Source: Spirochaetaceae bacterium
GTDB lineage: Bacteria > Spirochaetota > Spirochaetia > SZUA-6 > Bin103
Assembly (NCBI GenBank): GCA_028821475.1
Contig: JAPPGB010000171.1
Location: 76,727 to 140,726 of the forward strand
Reading direction: 5' to 3'
Length of the DNA: 64,000 nucleotides
Below, in pieces: positions 45,032 through 53,209 of the stretch. Numbering within the stretch: position 1 is the stretch's first letter; each line of letters opens with the position of its first letter. The translations under genes and the position numbers were made by a program. The notes below the pieces were generated by a model. It did not search any database. It saw only the letters and a list, made by a program, of their open reading frames with translations, and was not told where the DNA came from.

Positions 45032-46183
45032 GTGCCACAGATCAGAGACCCCGAGTACATCCAGGTCCACAAGGATCCGGCGCACGCGACCAACCAGGTG
45101 AGCCTGGTGCAACTTGCAGCCGGCGAGCTGCTGCTCGGCTTCAACGAGGAACGCGGACCGGTCCATGCCGACAGCGGGCAGTCGTGCCTGATCAAGTCCG
45201 CCGACGGCGGGCGCACCTGGGATCCGGCGAGCAAGCGGGTGGTATGGCCGTGCACCGAACACGCCGGCAACTGGGACTGCGCCTTCGGCCAGCTCGCTGG
45301 CGGCGCCATCCTGATGCACACCAGGGTGTGCAGCTTCATCGACTCCGGTGGCGCCGGCGGAGGCGACGATCCGCAGGCGCTGCGCTCCCCCACCCTGCGC
45401 GCGGAGCGCCTGAAGCGGCAGACCGGCTACGCCCTGCTCACCTCGCGCGACGACGGCGACACCTGGTCAGGCCCGGTGGAGGTGAACACCTTCCCGATCA
45501 CCTCCGCGTCTCTCGGCCGCTACGCGTGCGGCAACTCCGGCGCCGGCCACGTGATCGAGTTGCCCGACGGCGTCGTCCTGATGCCGCTGTGCGGAACGAT
45601 CAGCAACAACGACACCACCGGACCGGTGGGTGAAACCGGACGCAGCTTCCTGCTGCGTTCCGACGACGGCGGCGGCCACTGGGAGTACTGGTCCACCATC
45701 GCCTACGATCCGGCGCACATCATCCACTTTCACGAGCCGGGCGTGACCCGGCTGCGCGATGGCCGCCTGATCGCCCTGCTGCGGGTGTCGCGGCGCCCGG
45801 GCCGCTACGACAACCTGTGGTTCGCCTGCTCGGAGGACGACGGCGCAAGCTGGAGTCCGCCGCGGCGCACCAACATCTGGGGCTACCCGGCCGACATCAC
45901 GCAGCTCCGGGACGGCCGCGTGCTGGCGGTGTACGGTTACCGGCGCCCGCCCTGGGGGGTGCGCGGCTGCGTGTCCGCGGACGGCGTGACCTGGGACGCG
46001 GCCAACGAGTTCGTGATCCGCGTAGGCGGTGCCGCCGATCCCGACGTGCCGTTCTACTGGCACATCGGCTACCCGAGCGTCGCGCAGACCCCGGACGGCA
46101 CCATCGTCGCCGCCTACCACGAGTACAGCGACGATCGGCAGCCGGTGCAGTTCATCTGCTGCACCCGCTTCCACCTGGATTGA
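45032..46183 (+). CDS. Asp-box (BNR) sialidase-like protein (1)
   Basis: Six-blade propeller protein of 383 residues with repeated Asp boxes: SADGGRTW, SRDDGDTW, SDDGGGHW and SEDDGASW. Asp boxes fold between blades in sialidases and related propellers. Catalytic residues of GH33 (Arg triad, Tyr, Glu, Asp) cannot be assigned with confidence, so it may be an exo-sialidase or another glycosidase or binding protein. No signal peptide. The GTG start has no ribosome site but a close promoter. A second member follows 14 bp downstream. Confidence 0.75.
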   Translation: MPQIRDPEYIQVHKDPAHATNQVSLVQLAAGELLLGFNEERGPVHADSGQSCLIKSADGGRTWDPASKRVVWPCTEHAGNWDCAFGQLAGGAILMHTRVCSFIDSGGAGGGDDPQALRSPTLRAERLKRQTGYALLTSRDDGDTWSGPVEVNTFPITSASLGRYACGNSGAGHVIELPDGVVLMPLCGTISNNDTTGPVGETGRSFLLRSDDGGGHWEYWSTIAYDPAHIIHFHEPGVTRLRDGRLIALLRVSRRPGRYDNLWFACSEDDGASWSPPRRTNIWGYPADITQLRDGRVLAVYGYRRPPWGVRGCVSADGVTWDAANEFVIRVGGAADPDVPFYWHIGYPSVAQTPDGTIVAAYHEYSDDRQPVQFICCTRFHLD

Positions 46184-46196
46184 GGAGCACCTGAAA

Positions 46197-47816
46197 ATGA
46201 AGATTCCCGAGCACTCCCTGCACCACACCACCTTCGACGCGTGGCGCAGCCCCGGACGGTTCACCAAGAACCCCGACATGGTACGCCTGCCGTCCGGCCG
46301 CCTCCTGCTGATATACGCCGACACCGACCAGCACTGGGCAAGCGACGACGTGATCCTCACCCTGCTCGCCAGCGACGACGGCGGGCGCACTTGGTCCAAG
46401 CAGGCGGAGGTGGCGCGCGCCGACCTGCAGGCCGGCGAAGAGCGCCTGGTTACGCCGCGCCTGAGCCGGCTCGGCGACGGCCGGCTGGTGATCCTGTGCG
46501 ACCGTGACGACGACGGCCACTTCCACCCCGACCAGCCGCCCGCCAACCTGGCGTGGTGGAGCGGCGACGACGGGCGCACCTGGGGGCCGGCGCAGGAGAC
46601 CGGCATCATGGGCTTCGAGCCGGACCGCATGCTGGAGCTTGGTACCGGGCAACTGGCCGTGCTGACGCACATCATGCGGCCCGACAGCCAGGAGTTCGCC
46701 GAGATCCTGTCGTTGTCGGACGACGGCGGCAAGACGTGGCGCGAGGCGGCGGAGGTGGCCCACGACGGCTACCACCGCTTCTGCGAGGGAGCGCTGGTGT
46801 TCCTGGACGGCGGCCCCGACGGCGGCGCGGGCGCCGGCGGCGAGCTGGCGTGCGTGATGCGCGAGAACCACTCCGCCGGCATCCCGAGTTTCGTGGCGTT
46901 CTCCTGCGACCACGGGGAGACCTGGACACCGCCGCAGATGTGCCCGTTCGCGCTGCATCGCCCCTACGCCAAGCGGCTGTCCGACGGGCGCGTGCTGGTG
47001 ACCGGGCGCCATGTCAACGGCGGCCTCGGCACCTACGCCTGGTGCGGCGACCTGCGCGCCGAGGCGGGCACCTACCAGGTCGGCGGACCGCGCCGCAAGT
47101 TCGCGGCCGAGCTGACCGGCGACGCCCTGCGCATCGACAACCGGCCCGGCTACGAGTGCCGGTACAGCCTGCTGCCGCCGGAGGGCAGCCGCAGCGAGAT
47201 CCTGTTCGAGGCGGAGGTGAAGGTGGCCGGCAGCGAGCCGGCGGCGTTCCTGTCGATCTCGAGGCTGCGCTCCAACCGCGGCTCGGTGGTGCTGTCGCTG
47301 GCCGGCGATCACCTGTCGCTGGCCGACCGGCGCCCGGCGGCGGTGGATTTCTCCCGCTTCCGCACCGTGCAGATCTCTCACCGGCGCGGGCTGCTGCAGG
47401 TGCGGGTGGACGGCGACGTGGTCCGCTCGGCGAGCGTGTTCCACGAGGAGCTGGTGCTGAGCGAGTTCATGCGCGGCGGCCCGCTGTACGCGCGCACCAT
47501 GTTCGGCCAGCTCGGCGAGACGGGCACCAGTTGGTGGCGGCGGGTGCGCTACGAGACGCGCAACCCGCGGCTCACCGACTGGCGCTGGAACTGGGCGGCG
47601 GCGGCCGGCGTCTGGCCCGACCAGTATCAGCGCGACCGGCTCACCCAGGTGCATGGCAACCACCCGGACCAGAAGCCGGGCCCCGACCACGGCTACTCCT
47701 CCTGGCTGCAGCAGGAGGACGGCACCATCGTGTTCGTCGACTACACCAACCTCGGCGACGAAGGCGGCAAGAGCCACCTGGTCGGCGCCTTCATCGATCC
47801 GCGCGACCTCGCCTGA
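46197..47816 (+). CDS. Asp-box (BNR) sialidase-like protein (2) with added C-terminal domain
   Basis: Protein of 539 residues. The N-terminal propeller (1-330) carries Asp boxes SDDGGRTW, SGDDGRTW, SDDGGKTW and SCDHGETW. A second region (about 335-490) looks like a concanavalin-type beta-sandwich (GDALRIDNRPGYECRYSLLP, LQVRVDGDVVRSASVFHEEL), perhaps for carbohydrate binding. The last 50 residues return to a propeller-like strand (YSSWLQQEDGTIVFVDYTNL). ATG 46197 is preceded by GAGGAG. It is operonic with the first sialidase-like gene. Lacks a signal peptide, so a cytosolic role on imported glycans is likely. Confidence 0.77.
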   Translation: MKIPEHSLHHTTFDAWRSPGRFTKNPDMVRLPSGRLLLIYADTDQHWASDDVILTLLASDDGGRTWSKQAEVARADLQAGEERLVTPRLSRLGDGRLVILCDRDDDGHFHPDQPPANLAWWSGDDGRTWGPAQETGIMGFEPDRMLELGTGQLAVLTHIMRPDSQEFAEILSLSDDGGKTWREAAEVAHDGYHRFCEGALVFLDGGPDGGAGAGGELACVMRENHSAGIPSFVAFSCDHGETWTPPQMCPFALHRPYAKRLSDGRVLVTGRHVNGGLGTYAWCGDLRAEAGTYQVGGPRRKFAAELTGDALRIDNRPGYECRYSLLPPEGSRSEILFEAEVKVAGSEPAAFLSISRLRSNRGSVVLSLAGDHLSLADRRPAAVDFSRFRTVQISHRRGLLQVRVDGDVVRSASVFHEELVLSEFMRGGPLYARTMFGQLGETGTSWWRRVRYETRNPRLTDWRWNWAAAAGVWPDQYQRDRLTQVHGNHPDQKPGPDHGYSSWLQQEDGTIVFVDYTNLGDEGGKSHLVGAFIDPRDLA

Positions 47817-48001
47817 AGGACGGGTGCGAACGCGTAAAGCGGTAAGCAAACCGTTGCAGGAAAGTCTACTTGCTCGCCGACTTCGAAACGAAGATGCTCG
47901 GGATGGCGAACTGGGTCGGCGACATGATGGTAGGTGGCGTCACCTTGCGACTGCCGCAAATTGATTGGGCGGGTCCACGATGGCGCGATCACGCCCCGGC
48001 C

Positions 48002-49261
48002 TCATGGCTGGCGTCGCGCGACTCGACGGTCCGCGAAAACCACCCGACCGCCGCCGTCTTGCGCTGCCGCACGCGACGCGCGATCGAGTTCGGCTTGCCC
48101 GTGGCGCTTCGCCGACGAAGCGGTGTGCGCGCGGCTGCGCGGTGACGTCGCGGGCGCGGCGCTGCCGTGCTCGACTTCCGCGGAGCGCTTCGGCGCCGAA
48201 TCGGGGCGGTGGACAAGACCCTGCACCGCCGTGGACTTCGTGCCGCCGCGCTCGCCCTCCGTCTGCCACTTCGCCGCCGAGAGACCGGGCACGTCATCCG
48301 GAACGGCCGCCGCGGGCGATGCGTCATCCTGCCCGACTGCGCTCTGGCGCTCGACCTCGCCTCCCTTCGCGCGGGCCGTGCTCCGCTGCACCGCCTCCGT
48401 GTCGTCCCGCGCCGGCGTGCTCTCGGTTCCCTCTCCCATACCCGAGCCGCGACCGTCGGTACGCCGCGCGCGCCGCGGGCGCGCCGGGTCGTAGCGGTTC
48501 AGGCCGTCCCGCACCAGCCGCGCCACCAGCGCGCCCAGCGTCAGGTGCGGGTCCTGGTGTGACAGCAACATCTGCAGCTTCTCCAGCCCACGCCGGCACT
48601 CCGCGTCGATCGTCGCCTTCAGCTCCCAGCGCCCGCTCCCGAGCGCTCGCATCCGGTCGCTCCGCTGCGCCAGCGCCGGGTCCACCTCGGCCAGCATCTG
48701 CTGCATTTCGCGGGTGCTCTTGCCCGCCGCCTGCTTGACCAGATCCTCCCGCGCCGCAGCGTCCAGCACCGGCCTGGCTACCGGTGCCGGGTCGCGCTCC
48801 CCGGCGCGCATCGGTGCCGCCGGGGCCGGTTCCGCCGGTGTGCCGTCTTTCCGCGGTGTCCCGCCGGGCCCGCTACCCGTTGCCTCACCGCCCGACGGAC
48901 GGCCGTGGCTGCGGTCGCTGCGCTCGAACAGGTTCTGCAGTTGCGCCGCGTTGCTCAGTTTCAGCGAGCCGTCCCGCAGCAATTCGCGCGCCCCGGCGGT
49001 TTGGTCGCAAAGCCGCATCGCCTTGATCCGCCGCCAAGTGGCGGCCGCGGTGTAGCCCAGTTCGTGCACGACGTAGTCGAACAGGCTGCCGTACCCGCGG
49101 GTCAGGTGGAGGCGGCGCGCCTCGATCTCGCGCAGGTGGTCGAGGACCAGGATCTGCAGCGCCTGCTCGTGCCGGGCAAGCTGCCGAGTCTGCGCCAACA
49201 GGAGGTAGTCGGGAAGCGCGGCGACGGTGGACCAGGGGACAGGAGAAGACGACTCACTCAT
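48002..49261 (-). CDS. HNH-endonuclease family protein with degenerate/truncated nuclease end
   Basis: About 419 residues. The N-terminal domain (LHLTRGYGSLFDYVVHELGY, TAAATWRRIKAMRL, LKLSNAAQLQNL) is the helical DUF222-like part common to large HNH families. The middle 180-370 is Pro/Ala/Arg-rich linker with ADARY-type spacer. At the C-terminus DGGGRVVFADRR resembles the first half of the HNH zinc motif (DGGRCxFxD) but lacks Cys and then stops, so the active nuclease appears lost. Start ATG 49261 has TATACT exactly 7 bases upstream, a leaderless pattern. Probably a decaying selfish or defence-like gene. Confidence 0.6.
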   Translation of the reverse strand: MSESSSPVPWSTVAALPDYLLLAQTRQLARHEQALQILVLDHLREIEARRLHLTRGYGSLFDYVVHELGYTAAATWRRIKAMRLCDQTAGARELLRDGSLKLSNAAQLQNLFERSDRSHGRPSGGEATGSGPGGTPRKDGTPAEPAPAAPMRAGERDPAPVARPVLDAAAREDLVKQAAGKSTREMQQMLAEVDPALAQRSDRMRALGSGRWELKATIDAECRRGLEKLQMLLSHQDPHLTLGALVARLVRDGLNRYDPARPRRARRTDGRGSGMGEGTESTPARDDTEAVQRSTARAKGGEVERQSAVGQDDASPAAAVPDDVPGLSAAKWQTEGERGGTKSTAVQGLVHRPDSAPKRSAEVEHGSAAPATSPRSRAHTASSAKRHGQAELDRASRAAAQDGGGRVVFADRRVARRQP

Positions 49262-49609
49262 ACTCGTAAGTATACTATGGGATTCAAAATAGCCGATTCC
49301 TCCGAGTCCTCGACAGCACTGAAACGGCGCCCGTGAGCCCTCTGAGCGGGGCGCTGTCGCATCCAGGGAGCCCGAGCCGCTTTCGGAGAGTCGGAGGGGC
49401 CGCCACGCGCCGTGGCAAGCCACCACGCACACCGAAAATCGAGTCAAGAGGTGCGCGCAAGTTTTTCGCGATTTCTTTCTCCTTGCTCGCGAACTGTCGG
49501 TATCGCGGAGCTGCCCCGCACCGTCTCCCTTCGGCCCAAGGCTGCCGGCAGCAATGGGTTTTTGAGTTTCCCCTGCCCAGCGTCAGCTTCACGAGGTATC
49601 CTGGCGACG
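49262..49609. other. Intergenic region between HNH-family and small membrane protein genes
   Basis: About 350 bases with divergent genes on either side. It holds the minus-strand TATACT (49274-49269) just ahead of the HNH-family start. No other promoter, RNA gene or hairpin was recognised. Confidence 0.45.
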
Positions 49610-50134
49610 ATGACGCTGCGTGAGTTGTTTGCCGCCGTGGACGCGGCGCGCGTGCCGCTGCTGATCGCACTGGGCGGCGTGGTGGTGCTGACTGCCCTGA
49701 TCGGTGTCCTGCACGGGCGCGGCAACGGCGGGCGGGCGCCGTGGCGCTACCTGTACACGGTCCTGGTGTACGCCGCGTGCGCGCCGGGCATCTTCGCCGC
49801 GGTGGCGGTGGTGTACGCACTGTTGTTCAGCGGCGACAACCTGCTCGACCTGAACGCCGCCACCTACGTGGCGCCGATCGCGTCGATGGTGCTGACCCTC
49901 GGGATCATGCGGCGCAACGTCGGTTTCGACGAGGTGCCGGGCTTCGACCGCATTACCGGACTGATGACCATGATCGCCGCGGTGTTCGCAATCGCCCTGA
50001 TCTTGCGCAGCCTGCGCGTGTGGCTGTTCTTCAGCGCTTCCCTGGTCTGGTTCTTCGTGCTGGTGGTGGCGTTGTTCGTACTCGTCAAGTGGGGCGGCCG
50101 GCTCCTGTTTGGCCGCCGGCGGCAGCGCTCGTGA
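49610..50134 (+). CDS. Small polytopic membrane protein of unknown function
   Basis: Protein of 174 residues with about four hydrophobic segments: VPLLIALGGVVVLTALIGVL, YAACAPGIFAAVAVVYALLF, ITGLMTMIAAVFAIALIL and LFFSASLVWFFVLVVALFVL. No family recognised. The segment order with a conserved-looking loop RRNVGFDEVPGFDRITG between helices three and four suggests a real gene rather than chance. ATG 49610 has GAGGT about 12 bases upstream. It lies between the HNH remnant and moeA, 194 bp before the latter. Confidence 0.55.
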   Translation: MTLRELFAAVDAARVPLLIALGGVVVLTALIGVLHGRGNGGRAPWRYLYTVLVYAACAPGIFAAVAVVYALLFSGDNLLDLNAATYVAPIASMVLTLGIMRRNVGFDEVPGFDRITGLMTMIAAVFAIALILRSLRVWLFFSASLVWFFVLVVALFVLVKWGGRLLFGRRRQRS

Positions 50135-50328
50135 GTACGCACTCGGCTGCCGCCGGCGGCTGGCTGCCGCGCGGGAACGGGTGGGTGCGGATGTCCGCGG
50201 CCAGCCATAGCGTACGGAGCCATGACCGATTGGTTACCGCCGTGCGCTTCCCGAGAGTGCGATGACGACGGCCATCGACGGCAGAACGGTTGCCGGGCGC
50301 GGCGTAGCGTCGGCCACAACCTGAACTG

Positions 50329-51603
50329 GTGGCACACCGACGCGGCACCGCAGACCGCACTACCCTCCCTTACCGGACGGCGCTGAGCCTGGTCCTCGAT
50401 GCCGGTGCGCCGCTCGCGGCGACCACGGTGGTGCTGGCCGAGGCGGTGGGCCGCATCACGGCGCGTGCGGTGGTCAGTACCGAGACTTCACCCAACGCCG
50501 ACTTGGCGGCGATGGACGGCTACGCCGTACGCGCCGGCGACCTGCACGGCGCAACGGCCGCGACGCCGTGCCGGCTGGCCGTCATCGGCGCCGTTGCGGC
50601 CGGCGAGCAGCCGCCTCCGGGCGCGACCGCCGGCGGCGTGGTTCGTATCGCCACCGGCGCGCTGCTGCCGGACGGGTACGACACCGTGCTGCCGTTCGAG
50701 GAGGTCACCGAAGCGAACAGCGCAATCGAAGTGTCGGCGCCGGTGGCGGCGGGCGCCAACGTACGCCGGCGGGGGGAAGATCACTGTCCGGGGGACGTGC
50801 TGTTGGAAGCCGGGCGGCGCATCGGCCCGCCGCACGTGCTGCTACTCGCCAACGTGGGCTGCGCGCAGGTTCCGGTCGTGCGCCGGCCGCGGGTGGCGGT
50901 GCTGGCCACCGGCAGCGAGCTGGTGGAGGACCTCAGCGCCGCCCTGCAGCCGGGACAGGTGCGCAACTCGAACGCGCGCTACCTGGTGGCGGCGCTGCAT
51001 GCCGCCGGCTGCGAGCCCGTTCTGCTCCCCGCCGCCGGTGACGACCCGGACGTGATCGCCGAGCGGGTGCGCGATGCGTTCGACGTGGACAAGTCGGCGG
51101 CGGACCTGGCCGTCACCATCGGCGGCGTGTCGCGCGGCGCCGCCGACTTCGTGCCCGCGGCGCTGGCCGCCCTGCACGCCGAGGTGCTGTTCCACGGGGT
51201 GGCGATCCGTCCCGGCAAGCCGGTGCTGTGCGCCCGCCTGCCGGAACGGCGCGCGATGCTGTTCGGTCTGCCCGGCAACCCGCTGGCGGTGCTGGCCACG
51301 TTCCGGGCTTTGGTGGCCCCTCATTTGCGTGCCTTGCAGGGCCGGCCTCCCTCGGAGCCGGTCGCCGCCCGTCTGGCAGCCGCCGTAGCCGGTCGCCCGG
51401 GCCTGACGCGATTGGTGCTCGGGCATCGCATCGCGGTCGCTACCGCGACTGCGTTCGCGGACGGCATCGACCAGGTAGCCCCCATGCGGCGGCAGAAGGC
51501 ATCCGAGGTGGCCGCGTTGCGCCACGCCGACCGCTGGCTGGTGATACCGCCGGACGCCGCCGAGTTGCCCGCGGGCGCCGAAGTCGAGACGCTGCCGCTG
51601 TAG
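50329..51603 (+). CDS. moeA: Molybdopterin molybdotransferase
   Basis: Cytosolic enzyme of 424 residues that inserts molybdate into adenylylated molybdopterin, the last step of Moco synthesis. Family marks are clear: LAEAVGRITA, AMDGYAV, RIATGALLPDGYDTVLPFE, VAVLATGSELVE, TIGGVSRGAADFV and FGLPGNPLAVL, followed by a C-terminal beta-barrel domain. The start is GTG 50329 without a strong ribosome site. No other Moco or molybdate-transport gene is in the window, so the pathway must be encoded elsewhere and a molybdoenzyme must exist in this organism. Confidence 0.92.
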   Translation: MAHRRGTADRTTLPYRTALSLVLDAGAPLAATTVVLAEAVGRITARAVVSTETSPNADLAAMDGYAVRAGDLHGATAATPCRLAVIGAVAAGEQPPPGATAGGVVRIATGALLPDGYDTVLPFEEVTEANSAIEVSAPVAAGANVRRRGEDHCPGDVLLEAGRRIGPPHVLLLANVGCAQVPVVRRPRVAVLATGSELVEDLSAALQPGQVRNSNARYLVAALHAAGCEPVLLPAAGDDPDVIAERVRDAFDVDKSAADLAVTIGGVSRGAADFVPAALAALHAEVLFHGVAIRPGKPVLCARLPERRAMLFGLPGNPLAVLATFRALVAPHLRALQGRPPSEPVAARLAAAVAGRPGLTRLVLGHRIAVATATAFADGIDQVAPMRRQKASEVAALRHADRWLVIPPDAAELPAGAEVETLPL

Positions 51604-52169
51604 ACTCCTGCTGGAGGAGGCCGGTGGGGCCGAAACCGGTGCCGGAGGCGGCGATTTTCGGGGCGCGAGCCGCCCGTGGTGGAATCGGCGTTGCACCGAC
51701 CGCGGCGAGGCGTCCGGCAGGCAAGGCACGACGAACGACCATGTCAGGGCATGGGTAAGCGAGGAGCACCGCGGCAAGCCGGGAACGGCCGGGATGGGTC
51801 GCCGCATTCAACGCAGCCGGAGTTGTGCCACGGGCTGCTGGTGCCGTACCGGCGCAGCCGACCCCGAGCCGCGCGGCGCCGCGGCGTGGAGCGGTCTTGC
51901 CTCCGCGTCAAGGTGCTTCCCCGCCGCCCCACGCCACGGTTGCCTCGGCTCTCGCTACCGCGCCGGCGCTGCAACCGGGTGTTGGCGGCGCTTACCGGCG
52001 CAGGTGCCTCGGAGTCGCGGTGTGCCACAGACGGCGGGCGCGGCATTCGCGGCATGCCGAATCGGGCAGCGCCGGAGCGGCCGCTGACGGTGCGGCAGGC
52101 GCCGGCGGACCGGCTTGCAGAAACCGCCGTTTTGGCGGAGCATGGCAGCACCTGAGGAGGTCTCGTGCA
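51604..52169. other. Long intergenic region upstream of the nucleoside importer
   Basis: About 570 bases with no convincing gene. A small stem-loop, CCGCC-GTTTT-GGCGG (52124-52138), lies 15 bases before the GAGGAGG ribosome site of the binding protein. The length suggests a leader or regulatory RNA, but no riboswitch class was recognised and no promoter was clear. Confidence 0.45.
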
Positions 52170-53162
52170 ATGAAACGAATCCTGATTGCGGCAGGGATGG
52201 CCCTGCTGCTGGTCGCCGCCGCCGGGGCGGACGAAATCAAGCCGGCCGTGGTGTTCGACATGGGCGGCAAGTTCGACAAGTCGTTCAACGAGGGCATCTA
52301 CAACGGCGTAGAGAAGTTCCGGGAAGAAACCGGCATCGAGTACGGCGAGTTCGAGGTGACCAACGAGGCACAGCGCGAACAGGCGCTGCGCAACTTCGCG
52401 CGCCGCGGCTACAACCCGATCATCGCGGTCGGCTTCGGGCAGGCGCCGGCGCTCGACAAGGTGGCCGCCGAGTATCCCCACACCAGCTTCTCGATCATCG
52501 ACATGGTGGTGGACCAGCCCAACGTGCAGTCGATCGTGTTCAAGGAGCATGAAGGCTCGTTCCTGGTCGGCATGATCGCGGCGCTCGCCTCGGAAACCGG
52601 CAAGGTCGGCTTCGTCGGCGGCATGGACATTCCGTTGATCCGCCGCTTCGCGTGCGGCTACGAGCAGGGCGTGATGTACGTCAACTCCGACGCACAGGTG
52701 TACCAGAACATGACCGGCACCACGCCCGCGGCGTGGAACGACCCGGTGAAGGGCGCGGAGCTGGCCAAGTCACAGTTCGACCGCGGCGCCGACATCGTGT
52801 TCGCCGCCGCCGGCGGCACCGGACTCGGCGTGCTGCAGGCCGCTGCCGATGGCGGCAAGCTGTCGATCGGCGTCGACTCCAACCAGAACTACCTGCACCC
52901 CGGATCGGTGCTCACCTCGATGCTGAAGCGCGTCGACGTGGCCGCCTACGAGGTGTTCAAGACCGCCATGGATCATACCTGGGCGGCCGGCATCAAGGAC
53001 CTCGGGCTGGCCGAGGACGGCGTCGGCTGGGCGCTGGACGAGCACAACGGCGGCCTGATTACCGACGAGATGGAGGCGCAGGTGGAAGCCGCCCGAGCGG
53101 CGATCGTCGCCGGTGAGATGAGCGTCCACGACTACATGTCCGACAACTCCTGCACGTACTGA
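52170..53162 (+). CDS. BMP family ABC transporter substrate-binding protein (PnrA-like)
   Basis: Exported nucleoside receptor of 330 residues. The signal peptide is MKRILIAAGMALLLVAAAGA; no lipobox Cys, unlike many spirochaete BmpA/PnrA lipoproteins. The fold is type I: DMGGKFDKSFNEGIYNGVEK with the nucleoside-binding FDKSFN pattern, then GKVGFVGGMDIPLIRRFACG, GADIVFAAAGGTGLGVLQAA and IGVDSNQNYLHPGSVLTSM. These correspond to purine nucleoside binding regions in PnrA. GAGGAGG lies 9 bases ahead of the ATG. It is first gene of a full importer: receptor, ATPase, two permeases. Confidence 0.92.
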   Translation: MKRILIAAGMALLLVAAAGADEIKPAVVFDMGGKFDKSFNEGIYNGVEKFREETGIEYGEFEVTNEAQREQALRNFARRGYNPIIAVGFGQAPALDKVAAEYPHTSFSIIDMVVDQPNVQSIVFKEHEGSFLVGMIAALASETGKVGFVGGMDIPLIRRFACGYEQGVMYVNSDAQVYQNMTGTTPAAWNDPVKGAELAKSQFDRGADIVFAAAGGTGLGVLQAAADGGKLSIGVDSNQNYLHPGSVLTSMLKRVDVAAYEVFKTAMDHTWAAGIKDLGLAEDGVGWALDEHNGGLITDEMEAQVEAARAAIVAGEMSVHDYMSDNSCTY

Positions 53163-53209
53163 CCAAAGCCCTGGACGCCGAGCCGACCGCTGCGCCGCCT
53201 GCTGTCGCA

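Noticed and set aside
52124-52138. Stem-loop before the nucleoside receptor as a riboswitch
   Set aside because: Only a 5-bp stem; no conserved riboswitch core was recognised in the preceding 500 bases.
51676-52155. 159-codon plus-strand frame between moeA and the nucleoside receptor
   Set aside because: Arg/Pro-rich translation without domain or ribosome site; looks like GC-driven open frame.
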